From Purshia tridentata (Eukaryota > Streptophyta > Magnoliopsida > Rosales > Rosaceae): 64,000 bases of DNA. Positions 1 to 12,334 of the stretch are shown in pieces. Under the pieces are notes generated by a model. The model was not told where the DNA came from and ran no database searches. It saw only the letters and a program-made list of their open reading frames with translations. Numbering within the stretch: the first letter of the stretch is position 1; the number at the start of each line of letters is the position of its first letter. Location: positions 1 to 64,000 of the forward strand of contig QANT01004070.1 in the NCBI GenBank assembly GCA_003254885.1, in the 5' to 3' direction. Position numbers and translations under genes: made by a program.

Positions 1-6
1 TGGGAA

Positions 7-31
7 GGGGGCAGGGGGCAGGGGGCAGGGG
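7..31 (+). other. G-quadruplex-forming G-run array
   Basis: Four guanine runs (7-11, 14-18, 21-25, 28-31) are separated by identical CA loops, which fits the standard pattern for an intramolecular G-quadruplex with very short loops. It sits at the left edge, so what it belongs to cannot be seen. The following 170 bases are GA-rich and look like a transcribed leader or promoter of a gene lying off the window. The motif is seen directly; folding and function are inferred. Confidence 0.7.
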
Positions 32-906
32 CAGGATCGTAATAAAGAGGTATTCGAGAAAGGTTTATCGAAGGCTGTTTTGAGACATAGATTTGGAGGG
101 GCAGCAATATGCGAGAGCGAGAGAGAGGTTTTGCGACTGTGACTTGTTTGGGGTTTGGAGCTGTGCGGAGCAAACAGGTTTTTTGAGAGAGACGACGATG
201 TACCAACAAAAATGGAATAAATAAAATAAAACTGTGGATGAAAATTAGAATTGGAAATTGCATTGCCTCCTATAACATTATGGAAATTGTAAAAGTGTCT
301 TAAAATTCTCTTCCTTTTTATTTTCCTTTTCTTTTAGCCATTTTGGTGGTGTGTCAGCACAAGTTTGGAATGGTTTTCTTATCTTATTTTATTTGGTCAA
401 TTTTTATTATTTTTTTTCTTTCCTGTATCTAGATTCTAGAGAAAGGTTTTATTTTTTTTTATCCATTCAAATTTTACTTTGTTTTATATTCTTGTTTTCT
501 TAATGACATCTTAACATTATAGACGTCACCTCGTCCAACCAACGCATTGAAAAAAGTTTCCTTAAAAAAAAAAAGACTCTAAAAATGCAAAAAGGAAAAT
601 GCCGCAATACTTCACCAGCAATAACATTTACATTGCATCCAAAGAAAAAATTATTGTTTAACAAAAACAAAGAACAGAAATATAGCTCAATTATCCACTT
701 TCATACGAGTAAATACACAAATGAGGGGCGGGCAAGCAAGAAAGTAGGTTCAAAACAAGCGCAAGAAATGTAAACCCCTCAGAAAGAAAATACAAGAGAA
801 ACGCAAAGCACATAAGAGGCGTATCTCATAAGTTCGAAGCGATAGATGGACCTAGAAACAAGTGATACTTCCTTCCTATGCATCAGGCTGAACCAAGCAC
901 TCCATA
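32..906. other. Intergenic DNA and 3' flank of the DUF1421 gene
   Basis: No coding exon is recognised. The first part (to about 200) is GA-rich and could be the leader of an off-window gene. The rest is AT-rich with T and A tracts. The stretch just before 907 is presumably the 3' untranslated region of the minus-strand DUF1421 gene. Confidence 0.5.
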
Positions 907-3554
907 TTACCGACCAAACCAACCCCCTCTAGGTGGCTGGACTTCCCCATCATTCATCAACTTATCTAGCACCACATTCAGGTCAACTGACTGGCCATTG
1001 TCTGTCAGCTTCCGAACAGTTGCCCTAACATGGTCTCTCGGAAAACCCATGCTCGTCACTTTGTCAATCACATCATCAATGGGAACCTTTTTTCCACTCC
1101 CAGCTGAACCTGAACTACCACTTGCCCCAGAAGCAGCAGGCAGTGCATGTGGTAATACCCGAGCAGTTGGAAGTTGGGGGTAACCACTTCCTCCACTTTG
1201 GGATGTAGCAGAAGAGAGTTGTTGTGGTGTCATTGAGGAGGTACCAAATTGCGAAGGTGATACACCATAATGATATGGTTCACCAGGCCCAGATGGAGGG
1301 CCGTACCCAGAAGAAACCCCTGAACTGGATCTGCCAGATGGTGGCTCATATACAGGGAAACTTGGAACATAATACTGTTGAGGGGAGGGGAGCCCACCGG
1401 GCATCTGAGAATGTGGCTGGCGAACACTGGTGGAGTAGTTCTGGGATGGAAGATAAGGTGTCTCTTCAGCATGGTGGCCTGATGTAGGCTGGAGTTGAGA
1501 AAGATTATTAACAGGTGAATGCGATGGTTGCTGTTGAGGCATCTGGGGTGGTGGCTGCGAATACTGTGGTTGCGAGGTAGGTTGAAATTGTTGATGTGGC
1601 GGTACTGTGGGAGGGGCAACTGGCTGCTGAGCTGGAGGTAATTGGTATTGCTGATTTGGGGATTCTTGAGTTTGACTAGGTGGCAGGAAATAAGGGTCTC
1701 GCTGAGGGGGAGGAGGGATCTGGTTCTGAGAAAACTGACTTGAGTGTTGAACTGAAGGTGGCACACTGTGGGGTATGGGTTGGGGAGTAGTATTTGGGGC
1801 AGAGGCAGCAGGAAATGAGGGTGGAAGGTTCACAGGGGGAGGAAGATATTGGTGAGATTGTTGAGGAGCAGAGGCGGCTGTCTGCCCAGAATCCACCTGC
1901 AAAGCATTCTGCGATTCTGATTGAGGGTCTACCTTGGGATTGGATAGCTGCATCTTTGCAAGCTGCATCTGAGCCTCTACCATTGTTTGCTTATCCTTCA
2001 AAACCTGAACACCTGTTTGCACCTGACAAAAGCCAAATGGACCTGAGCGAATGATCAATAAAACAGAATAAACACTTAGTCTAGTATGATGATAAACTAA
2101 GCTTCGATTTTCATGCTAAATCAACTGAATGCTTGCTTTCACCTACAAAAACAAGCAAGTATACCTTATTAACAAGACCTGGCTCCAAGACATGGAGTAA
2201 AAATGTTTTCAAAGCCACCGAAATTTTTTCTTCCAAAGACAACACATTTTAAATGCCTAGAAGATTGAAGATTTATAAGATTTTCAGATTTGGTGAAAGC
2301 AAGAGGGATGCGTAACTCTGCTTCCATACTCTCTACTTAGTTCTAAGATAACAAAGAGACATGCACTCACATAGACCCAAAAAAACTGATAGTAACAGTG
2401 CTATTCATTTCAGATTAACAGAAGTCATTACCAAAAGCAGATAAACCTAAAAGAAGGGTAAAGAGGCAACATACATCTCTAAGAATATTCTCCAACTGTC
2501 TCATCTTTGCATCAGAGTTCCCATTATTATTTCCCACAGATGTCTTCAAATCATCCACAGAATTCTCAAGGTGACGGCTTCTACTCTCTAGTTGTGTTAG
2601 TCGTGCACTAACACCTTCCAACACATGTAGTAAACTATCAGCATGCTTCTTCATGGTCCGGTCAATCTCTGACACAATTTTAGCATCAAGTACGTTCCGG
2701 TCCTTCTCCAAAATAACTTTTGCAGGTTCACTGGAATCTAGAGAACCATAATTCTGTATAAACATGGAGAGAGTGGCACCACGTAAATGTAAATGAAGTA
2801 AATGCCAAAGCTCACATAAATTTATCAAATCAGCAAAGCCTACCCAAAATTTTAAACAGCAGAAGGATTTTCTCGGAAAATCAAGGGACGCTACTGCATT
2901 GGAAAGGGGATGGGATAAAAACAGGGCAAAACAATAACTATAAGCCTCTAAGTATGTTATTTGGCTTCTACCCTTTTCCTGTTATATACAATTTTGATCA
3001 ATTCTAAAGCTAAAATTGAAAATCGGTTGCAGAAGAATAATTTCCCGGCTGACTTTTGGTAGTTGTAAATTTCCAAAGTTATTTGAACTATTAACTTTAA
3101 GTTACATTAAGTCCAATTAAACACAGAACGAGCAGAAAACTTTGCAATTCTGAACACTTTGAGTGGTTTAAATCCAAAAATGAAACTTAACAATTGATAA
3201 ACCTACAAATTATTGGACGGACTGAAAAAAAGAGTGAGGTTTTTTAATTACTCTGATAGGAGAGGTAGTGTTGGACTTGGACTCGGCGGAGCTCCAAACC
3301 GAGTGGAAAATGGGTGTGGCATCGAATCTCGGCGACTGCGAAGAAGCTCCGACGACGGGCCGAATGGGCTGGAAATCGTAGTTGGGAAAGATCTCTTCCT
3401 TCTTGGAGAGCCCATTGCCGTGGCCCACCGAATGCTCTTCCTCTTGGGGATTGTTGCTCATCTTCACCAGGTCGACGAACTCGTTGCTGTTTAGCTGCGA
3501 CGATCCGTGTGACAGATCCATTATCTGCTTGTCCTTAAACGGTGTCGTATTCAT
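907..3554 (-). CDS. DUF1421 family protein with UBA-like C-terminus
   Basis: Three coding exons on the minus strand (3554-3252, 2753-2475, 2022-907) join in frame to about 565 residues. Exon 1 carries an N-terminal low-complexity region. Exon 2 is a predicted coiled coil (heptad-like stretch around residues 110-190). Exon 3 is a long Pro/Gln/Ser-rich region followed by the conserved C-terminal block IDDVIDKVTSMGFPRDHVRA, typical of DUF1421 and resembling a UBA fold (MGFPRDHVRATVRKL). The start is the ATG whose first base is 3554; an upstream in-frame TTG at 3563 is not used. The family is plant-specific and poorly characterised. A ubiquitin-binding or RNA-granule role would be inference from the UBA-like end and the prion-like middle. 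Family assignment is firm, function is open. Confidence 0.88.
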
Positions 3555-3984
3555 CGAGGACAAAAACAGCCTGCAATTTTGGATGTTCTTTTTCGGGTTT
3601 TGAATCGTATTTGTTTATATCGAGTACTGGACAAGTTACGTAATGTGATTGTTGGTGAGCAGTTTGAGCTGAGGAGGAGACGACCTTCATCTTTTCTTTA
3701 ATTTCTTGCTTCTTCTCGACGTAAAATCCAAATAAGGATTAAGGACTTTGAATTTCTTATTTTATTATTTGCTGTATTTAAAGATTCTGACTTCTCTTTT
3801 GACCAAAACAATTTGGAAGAAGCCCTTCGGCTTATTTGGGCCAGCAAGCCCTTTTGGTAATAGTACATGTGCTGGGCCATAATGGAGTAAACCAAAAACA
3901 AGCCCATATTTTATAAGCAAGAAGCTGCTTATAAGTGCTTTACAAACAAAGAAATGTTTAGCAATCCAATGACTTACATATACA
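3555..3984. other. Upstream region of the DUF1421 gene
   Basis: Holds the leader and promoter of the minus-strand DUF1421 gene, then AT-rich DNA up to the left target duplication of the Mutator-like element. No gene seen. Confidence 0.5.
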
Positions 3985-3993
3985 TATATATTT
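3985..3993 (+). repeat. Left target-site duplication TATATATTT
   Basis: This 9-bp word abuts the left end of the element at 3994 and is repeated exactly at 6013-6021 just past its right end. Nine-bp duplications are the hallmark of Mutator-superfamily insertion. Confidence 0.88.
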
Positions 3994-4698
3994 GGCCCAG
4001 TCTATTCCGACCACCCTAAAATACTTAGTTAACCACTCTTACTGAGTTGATCACTCCTAAATTTAAAATTCACAAGGTTCGCTGAATTAATCATCTTATG
4101 ATTACACAAATACCCCTATTTAATAAAATCTCTACATTTACTCTCTAAACCCACCAAATAATCTCACCCTACATGTTTTCTCCCTATACCCCTTAACCCA
4201 CTTGACCACCCACCAAAAAACCCAACGTACACAACCTGAACCTCCACCTCCACCTCCACCATCTTCATCCTCATCCTCAACCTCCACAATTTTCATCTTT
4301 AACTAAAACTCTAGACATAAATTATTGATTAAAACACTCAAATAACTTGCATTTGACGAATGGACACTTAGAAGACAATTTGGAGTCGTTGAATGAAGTA
4401 AATTTGATATTTTTTTGAGTTTTCATGAAATTTTTCGAATCTATAAAATTTGCTGTTCGCGTTTTTGTTCGGTAAACCAGTACCGAAATTTGTAATATAT
4501 TTCGATATATGGTCTCCGAATAAACATATATTATTTGGTACTCATCCACCGTATATAAATTGAACTATAATTTGCTAACTAGTCGTTCAGAGAAGGATCG
4601 TTGAATTATGTCAAAATTTTTGGTGGCATTCCGTCGAAATTTATACAAACATTTCGAAAGGGAGTCACCGAATACATATAATATATTCAATAATTAAC

Positions 4699-4983
4699 CG
4701 TTGAATACTCTGTGACGCGCAATTTTTTTTTTTTCTAAGTAATATATTATAATTACCATGTTTTTCTTTTTTCTTTGTGAACGAATCCAACTAAGCATTG
4801 AATCTTTACTTTGAAATACCTACACATGACAATTATAATTACGTTGAATACTCTGTGACGCGCAATTTTTTTTTTTCTAAGTAATATATTACAATTACCA
4901 TGTTTTTCTTTTTTCTTTGTGAACGAATCCAACTAAGCATTGAATCCTTACTTTGAAATACCTACACATGACAATTATAATTA
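4699..4983 (+). repeat. 143-bp tandem duplication inside the Mutator-like element
   Basis: A unit beginning CGTTGAATACTCTGTGACGC at 4699 recurs at 4842. The two copies differ at only a few positions, such as one T/C change near the end. The duplication lies between the inverted arms and looks young. Confidence 0.85.
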
Positions 4984-5343
4984 TTTTCAATTGAAATTGA
5001 GGTATGCATAACTCATAATTCTCATATAAAACATGCTTACTTTCGTTGTTGTGAATTCATTGGAATAGTCAGGTTCACATTTTCCTTCAACCACACTGTA
5101 TTCGGTAAAAGCATTATTTAACTGTTGCTCCTACACAGAAAAAAAAAAATTGCTCATCACCCACTATTCGAAGTTTAACTACTGAATATATCATATATAT
5201 TCGGTGGCTTTCTTGCGAAATGTTTGCATAAACTTTAGCGGAATTCTACTAAACTTTTGACATTATTCGACAAACAACCTCTAAATGACAATTAAGAAAA
5301 TTATAGTTCAATTTACAAACGGCAGATGACTATTATATATTAT

Positions 5344-5736
5344 ACATTTATTCGGATAGCATATATTGAAATGTATAACACATTTCGATACTGGTGTACC
5401 GAATAAAATCGCGCATAACATTTTTTTGGATCTAAAAAAATTCAGGAAAACTCAAAAAACATTGAAACTTACTTCATTTGACGACTCCAAATTGTCGTTC
5501 TAAGTGTCCATTCGTCAAATGCAGGTAATTTCAGTGTAATACATTTATTCGGATAGCATATACCGAAATGTATAACACATTTTGATACTGGTGTACCGAA
5601 TAAAATCGCGCATAACATTTTTTTGGATCTAAAAAAATTCAGGAAAACTCAAAAAAAATTGAAACTTACTTCATTTGACGACTCCAAATTGTCGTTTTGA
5701 GTGTCCATTCGTCAAATGCAGGTAATTTCAATGTCT
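5344..5736 (+). repeat. 197-bp tandem duplication in the right arm
   Basis: A unit starting ACATTTATTCGGATAGCATA at 5344 recurs at 5541 with few differences. It is part of the right inverted arm, whose left-arm counterpart (about 4345-4555) occurs once, so the duplication arose after the two arms formed. Confidence 0.85.
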
Positions 5737-6012
5737 AAACGAACAATCTATGTCTAGGGTTTTAGTTGAAGATGAAGATGGTGGAGGTTGAAGATGAAGG
5801 AGATGGAGGTTCAGTATGAAGATGGGTCTGGTTCTGCACGTTGGGGTTTTCAGTGGGTGGTAAAATGAATTGGGGGGTGTAAGGAGCAAACAAGTCTAAA
5901 ATAAGTGGTATGTCCTTTATGGTCATTCTGCTATAGGGTAAAAATGGGTTTTACTAAATTAAAATGTGGGTGGTCAACTAAACATCTTAGGGTGGTCAGT
6001 ATACCCTGTGCC

Positions 6013-6021
6013 TATATATTT
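6013..6021 (+). repeat. Right target-site duplication TATATATTT
   Basis: Exact copy of 3985-3993, immediately after the right end of the element. Confidence 0.88.
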
Positions 6022-6400
6022 AGGAAATGAGCTTTATAATACAATGACTTATATATAAGCAAAAGGTCAGCCCATTAGATTACAAGATATTAGTAAGTGC
6101 TTTGAAATTCAGTAATTTACATTTCTCTTATTTATGTATGTTTACTTTTTTCATACATATAGGTCATCATGGGTTTGTATTAAAATATAAAAACTAAAAG
6201 CATGATTCATGAACATTGAAATAACACACCCAAAAAGAAATATAAAAAAAAAACAGCAAGAAAATTATATACAATGAAAAGTTTAATTATTTGTATTACT
6301 TGAAATCACTAATTAAGTAATTAGTAAATACTGCTTAAATAAACCAAGTCTCAATTGTTCTCTCCTAAAGAAAAGTAACCAACTGGTCTAGACTCTAGAC
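6022..6400. other. AT-rich 3' flank of raffinose synthase
   Basis: No gene seen. The part next to 6401 is presumably the 3' untranslated region of the minus-strand raffinose synthase gene. Confidence 0.5.
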
Positions 6401-9400
6401 TTAGAACATGTACTCCACAGTAGATAAGGTGGAAGAAGCAGGCCATGGCACATCGATTATGACCATGTATTGTTCATATTTAAAAGCGACATCGTTTCCA
6501 TCAATTCTGCAGTTAGTTGGTTTCTCAGAAGCAAAGACCCTCAGCTCTCCCGTGCCTCTAACCCCAATTTCAACTGAAGTCTCCTCCTCATTGAAAGCCA
6601 AGGATTGGATGGCACCGCCGGTATTGAGCATATTCACTAAGCCAATTGGGGCAAAGTGGACAGACTTGTTAGCCAAAACAGTCACAGGGGCAACAGTAAT
6701 TAGCTCAAAGTTGAAGGGGTCCAGTGACAATTCCACATTCTGAGAGGGCTTGGAGAGGATTAGCTTCTTGGCCTGGTGATAGTACAAGGCAAACACACGC
6801 ACTCCTTCAATGGAAATTGGATTGTTGCCACTATTCCACTCAATGTCTTTTGGGTTGGCCTTGGAGGTGACTCTGTGGGAGAATGTAGCAGCACATTGGT
6901 TGCGCCTAGTCTCACGGCACCACCCTCCTCCTTGGCAGTTAAACGCCCCAATCACTCCATTAAACTGTTGCATATTATTAGAATTAAAATCAGTTTGGGG
7001 TCCTAGTAGAAATTAAATTAAATTATTCTATGATACGGTCACGTAGTCACATGTGACTTTCTTCGCACAATCTACATGGACGAACATGACGAGATCATAT
7101 TTTTTATAGTTAGGTTATTACCTTGTTAAGATTCCAGATTTTAAGCATGGTACGACCATCATGGAGAGGGTCCTCAAAGAGACAGTCATTGGTTGGGAGG
7201 GCGTAGTACTGGCAGCGGAGAATGGAGCCATCGGGTAAGACGAGGGTCTTGAGCAATTCAAAGTTGTGCTTTCCAACAGCATCACTGACATAAATAGGAC
7301 CTCCGGAGATTGCCCTAGAGGCAGCATGGAAGGCAGCACACGGGTGGGTCGACTGGAACATGTCCCAGTCGGGGTGTATAAAGTTGCCCATCCACAAGCT
7401 GTTGTAAGCGCAGTGCACCATGTGACACCCTTGCAGCCAAAACGTACCGTTTGGATCACCCGATGGATCCGTGCACCAAAAATCATCGCCTGCCAATATT
7501 CATTTCCAACTAATAATTAAACATCATCCATCGAAATAAATTAAATTTTAAATTGTAGCGTACAAGATAATTAATTAGAACCAAAATTGAACAAATTGCA
7601 AATTAAGACATACCAACACGGCCAAGAGTGATGGCTTCAGTGCCAAGGAACATGAAGTCGTTGCAGTGCTCCATGCTGGCTATGACACCATTGCCATTGA
7701 AGTGCTTCCTTACCGAAGCGGTTAGAGCATCGTAATACGCTTTAGCTAGCTTCACACGCCCACCGTAATTTTCACACACCATTTCCAACAACTGTACAAG
7801 CAAATACCATACGTCACCGTTTAGAAAACAATTACTATGAAAAAGTTTATTTTCCTTTTTCTTTTTTCTTTTTTTAAAGTCTGTAGATAACGTGCCGACA
7901 AAACTGGTCAAAGTAACCGAACTAACAGCCACTCTCGCTTTCACAAGTCAAGGTAACCGAAACCATGACTAAAACGAACCCAAATTACGTCTTGGATAAG
8001 AAAGATTTAATAAAGATTGGACCCAACTATTTATGACACCTCGCTAGTAGGTACCACTACCACGTTTTATGTGACAATTAACATCAACACCGTCAAAATT
8101 CTAAGTCATAAATAATAGTAAAAGTCAATTAAATAAACAGATGGAAAAATCAGAAGAGTGTTGGTTAAGATATAGAACTTACATGGATAACGTCGACCTT
8201 GACCCCATCAATCCCAACGGACTTCAAGTGAGAATGGAGCCCTTCGTACATCTGATCAACGATTTCGGGTGGGACCAGCCCGACACCTGTAGCCACGATC
8301 TTGTCGACGGCCAGATCTTCCATGGTCATCTGCAATCCGGGTGACAGTTTGGGCTTGACCACATGGGCCTCAGGCAAAGCGGGCACATTGGGCCTAAGCC
8401 CACCCCAGTAGCCACACAGAGCGTGCCACACGTACACATAGTCGACGCTCTTGAACTCCTCCTTGAGGTCCTTGACAAAGGCAGCCATGCCCTTGGTAGA
8501 GGCAGCCCCACTGGCACTGACCTTATTGGGACTTTCATAGTCCCTAAATTTGTAGTTCTCTTGGAAGTTCAAAAGCCTGCATGGCATTTGCTCACCGGCA
8601 ACGGTTTGGTTCATGCCTTCTTGGGTGATTGGATCACGGTCGTGACCAATGGACTGCCACCCATCGTCGAGCAAAACGAGTCCAGGTGGGCACCCACCTT
8701 CAACAAGCTTCCTTACTCCCTCGAGAACACCGCTAGGGTGCACCGAAAGATAGAAAGCATCCCACGTGCACCAACCGAATTTGTCCACGATGCCAGGGGG
8801 TGTTTTCTCTTCCAAAAGTTTGAAAGTTCCCAAATGAACCCTCGCAACCTTCATGGCCTCCTTGACCAGAGTGAAGGGGTTGTCGCCCGCATGCAAATAA
8901 AGGACGCTACGGAAACTGGAACCCGAGGCTTGGGTGGACCCACTTTCGACGCAGATGTCGATGAAGTCATCGTGTTGGCCGGCTTGCAAGGAGGCGCGGA
9001 AGGAGCCTTCTAGAAGCGGGAGGAGCAGGACGTAGGGCCTGCTCGAGTCCTCCGATTTCTTCAGCACGAGAATCTGTGTCTCGTTCTCGAGCTCTCGTCC
9101 GTTGGAACCGACCCAGTGGGTGGTCCACCAGACCTTGAACCTGAATATGCTCATGAACCTTATGTCCTTCAGTTGGCCTATAGGGACCACGTGGCGGCTG
9201 CTGGACTGGGTTGCATCGAACCCCATGAAACAGCCGGTGGTAGCGGTCAACGACTTGTCGATGGCAGTGTAGGGTGATGAGGAGACTGTGATGTTTTCAG
9301 GCACGTCGGAGAGGATGACGTGGCCATTGGCCTTCAAGTTGGACCCTTCATGGGTAAAAGGAGATGATGGGTTTGAGCCATCGACGAGAGTGTTAACGTC

Positions 9401-9436
9401 TACAGAGCCATCTTTGCTCAAACTTGGAGGAGCCAT
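6401..9436 (-). CDS. RFS5: Raffinose synthase (galactinol-sucrose galactosyltransferase), RFS5-like
   Basis: Four exons (9436-8183, 7791-7614, 7489-7122, 6964-6401) join in frame to 787 residues, the usual raffinose synthase length. Stachyose synthases are longer through an insertion that is absent here. The enzyme moves galactose from galactinol to sucrose, making raffinose in the cytosol, a step linked to seed desiccation, cold and drought tolerance. It belongs to glycoside hydrolase family 36. Conserved blocks seen include IRFMSIFRFKVWWTTHWVGS, KFGWCTWDAFYL, LLDDGWQSIGHD, the KVDVIH block with the likely nucleophile Asp near residue 415, and the GDDFWCTDPSGDPNG block with the likely acid/base Asp near 479-480. 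Exon 1 splits right after KVDVIH. The close match along the whole length to Arabidopsis RFS5 (recalled, not searched) supports the name. A TATA-like box lies about 110 bp upstream of the ATG. Confidence 0.95.
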
Positions 9437-9545
9437 TGAATGTGATCAAAGAGAAAAGCTTTGGGTTATGGTGTTATGGTGTTATGGCAGAGAAGAGAGG
9501 CAATTTGGGTTTATGTTGCGTTGAAAGGTAGAGAAGGAAGAGAGG

Positions 9546-9554
9546 ATTTATATA
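9546..9554 (-). promoter_or_regulatory. TATA box of the raffinose synthase gene
   Basis: On the minus strand this reads TATATAAAT, about 110 bp before the ATG at 9436, a usual distance for a plant core promoter with a short leader. Confidence 0.55.
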
Positions 9555-10256
9555 GAAAAAAATGGTAGGGTTAGAATGGAGAATGATCAATGAATCGGAA
9601 AAAAAATGATTCTATTGTGATCTTAATTGGAACGAATCTCTTTACTTGATTGAGAGTGAAGAAATCTAAACTTAATTGCTGTGTAATTTGTATGGGCTCA
9701 ATGACTATGGGATCTCGTCCATTTTATAGGCAGCCATCTGTAGAAATGGAAAGTATCTACGAAGGTGAGGTGGAACCGCGGTAGTTGGTTTAAAATTTTA
9801 TAATAAATAGCTTTTCACTTTTTTTAATTAATAAATCAGCTGGATCGAGAAGGTTGGGTTATTTATGTTTTTTATTTTATTTTTTCAATACGGTTGCTTA
9901 ATTGTATTTTTTTAGTGGGCCCTTCTTTTTTTCTTTTGTGGCCAAGTTTTAGTGGGTCCTTCTTAAATTATCCACATTTTGCTCGATTGAGATCTCTTTG
10001 GATCAAAAAAGTGACAAATGCAACATCATGACGTTTAATTATAGTCTTCTGGATTTGACACTATGTATCCCTAAATATTACATACTTCAATTCTCTTTAT
10101 CGTTTAAGGGTAGATGGGTGGCACGTGAAATGCAACACACAAGTTATGTAATTCAATCCAATATTGATAAAAAAAGACTTTTGTTAGGGAAAATAAAGGT
10201 TATTAATTTAATTAATAAAATTAAGTGCTTAGTTTTCAAAAGGAAAGTAATTTTCC
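9555..10256. other. Upstream region of raffinose synthase
   Basis: AT-rich promoter-proximal DNA. It contains one G-box core, CACGTG, at 10122-10127, roughly 690 bp upstream of the ATG. Such sites bind bZIP and bHLH factors, including ABA-response factors. No gene seen. Confidence 0.45.
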
Positions 10257-10259
10257 TTA

Positions 10260-10549
10260 GGGGTTTCCCCAACAGTAAATTTTAATCAATTTTAAAAGTT
10301 CAACAAAATCTAAGTGTACACCAAATTGAAATTTTAATGGAATTCATATAAATTTGAGTGTCCCTCATTCATATTTTAATATATTTCATAAAAATTCAAT
10401 TGTTCTAAAAAATTTATGCATTTTATTAAATAATGAGTTTTGGATGGATTTAATTTGTTTAAATAACAAAGATCATGAGAATTTTCCTTCGGATTTTGAT
10501 GGATTTTAATTATGAAAATCCATGAAATCGGCCAATTGGGGACACTCCC
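10260..10549. mobile_element. Small Harbinger/Tourist-like MITE (TTA target duplication)
   Basis: A 290-bp AT-rich segment flanked by TTA (10257-10259 and 10550-10552). Its left end reads GGGGTTTCCCCAA and the complement of its right end reads GGGAGTGTCCCCAA. Subterminal parts are weakly inverted as well. A TTA duplication with G-rich ends fits PIF/Harbinger MITEs, but the inverted repeat is imperfect, so the call is moderate. Confidence 0.55.
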
Positions 10550-11654
10550 TTAATTTTAGCTATATGTATTAATTAATGTGATGTAATTATTTCAATTTCT
10601 TCTTAGGAAACTAATTGCTCCAATTTTGAATATGTACATAAATATATAAAAAGAAAATTAAATTTCTTTCCCAAATAAATAAAAAATATAAGAAATCTTA
10701 AACCAAATGCTCAAACCTCCACTTTATAGTGAGAAGAGGTGATGCGTGGTATATATATGGAATAACCAAATAAGACTTGATTGGATTAATTGAAAGTGAC
10801 GTAATACTCTTATATATGCATGAATGATCATATACGCATGGAGGATCTCAAATTTTGTTTTTGGAATATTAGGTACATATATAATGTATGAATCCAGTTT
10901 TCACTTATATAAAAGCTTTTCATGAAGATGATGTGAAATTTAATTAGTGGTAAAACACTACTAATAAGGCAGACAAAAATACTACTAAAATAAATAGATA
11001 GAATAGAACTTCAATTTAAGCTTTAACACAAATAAGGGCATTATATTTATCTTAATTAAGGGTTCTTAATTTTACACATGTCACCTCATCTTTCTTAGTT
11101 CAAGGAGCTCAAAGTGAATAGGACAGGGTATCTAGCTAGAACTAGAAGCTACTTACTTGTCACCATGGTTTGCTTGAGGAATATTTTGAATGTAACATGT
11201 TATGCCTTAAGCAGTAGCTAGCCTTTTAGAATTGTTCATCTCAACCTTGATTATATTATTTCAAGAAAACAATTACTTTTTTCCCTTTTTCTCCCCTCAA
11301 CCCTAATCTTGACGGCTTCAAAATTGAATCTCTCATAAATCTTAATTCTCCCAATAGAAGCTTCCTTTTTTTAAAAAGTAATTATTATTTAAGATTATTG
11401 ACTTCCAAAACCTCAAGTCTCAAGATATATTAGCTTGATATTAAATAATATCCACAACGACTATCGGTTTCAAAAAAGTGTAATCAAAGTACAAAATAAA
11501 ATATCCTTACAAAAAAAAAAAGTATGTGCTGGGTGCGATTAGTGATTACTGAGACAATCGTGTTTATATCAAATCACAAAGTATTACGTGCAAATGTGAA
11601 ATACTCTACCAACATCAAACGATTCTTTTTTTTTTTTTTTTTTTTTTTTTTCCT

Positions 11655-11655
11655 N
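11655..11655. other. Undetermined base (N) after a poly-T tract
   Basis: A single N follows about 25 thymines. This is a sequencing or assembly ambiguity at a homopolymer, so the tract length should not be trusted. Confidence 0.95.
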
Positions 11656-12334
11656 TATATTTTTCCTTTTTTTTTTAACGCCTTGTATGCTTTTGTGTTG
11701 TCACTTGTCTGTCCCTAATGGGTTTGGTTCAACACTTCAACTGGTTGGATCAAAAATACGCCAAGAGATCTGGCTAGGTTTTAGATTTCAGAATATACTA
11801 AAGAACTGATTAGGATCCATTCTTTATTTTCTTTGATAACTTTTTTATGTAAAGTCATTTGTTTTACATTTATATTTATTAAATATTATATTTAAATTTA
11901 ATTTATATACATACTGGAATACATAGAGTCCAAGTATTTTATATATTTTATAAGTTTTAACATACAAAGAAAAAAACATATTAATAATTATTATTATTTT
12001 ATAAATAATTTTATACTTATTATTCATTTTTATTTATAAACATGAATTATAATTTATAAATTATAACTACGAATTAGAAATAATTTCTTTACATATTTTT
12101 GCCTTAAATATGGTCTTAAATGTCAAATCCCGAGAAGTGTTGAATAAAGTAGAATATTATTATTATACAAAGCGCGTGGGCTTTTTGTGGGTCCTTTAAA
12201 TAATGTGGGCCGTCCTTCAATTAATCCTACTTTTTCTACTTTTTGGGTTAACGGCTCGTTCGTCTCCCCCGTAGAATGAGGGCTGTTAATTAGTAATAGC
12301 ACTACACTCACCGTCGATAACGTGCCGACCATTC

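Larger units (their letters stand above)
3994..6012. mobile_element. Non-autonomous Mutator-like element with long terminal inverted repeats
   Basis: A 2,019-bp element bounded by a perfect 9-bp direct repeat. Its ends are inverted: the left end reads GGCCCAGTCTATTCCGACCA and the complement of the right end reads GGCACAGGGTATACTGACCA. Similarity of the two arms continues inward for roughly 550 bp. Examples are the CACCTCCACC-rich block near 4240 against its complement near 5790, and the block around 4345-4540 against 5740-5345. Long inverted repeats plus a 9-bp duplication point to the Mutator (TIR-MULE) superfamily. No transposase or long reading frame is present, so it depends on an autonomous partner. 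The exact duplication suggests a fairly recent insertion, while the arms differ by many substitutions and internal duplications. Confidence 0.86.

Noticed and set aside
4322-4549. Open frame inside the Mutator-like element
   Set aside because: It falls in an inverted arm, has AT-driven composition and no transposase motif.
8363-9013. 216-codon open frame on the plus strand
   Set aside because: It lies opposite raffinose synthase exon 1, has no family features, and is explained by the codon bias of the true gene on the minus strand.
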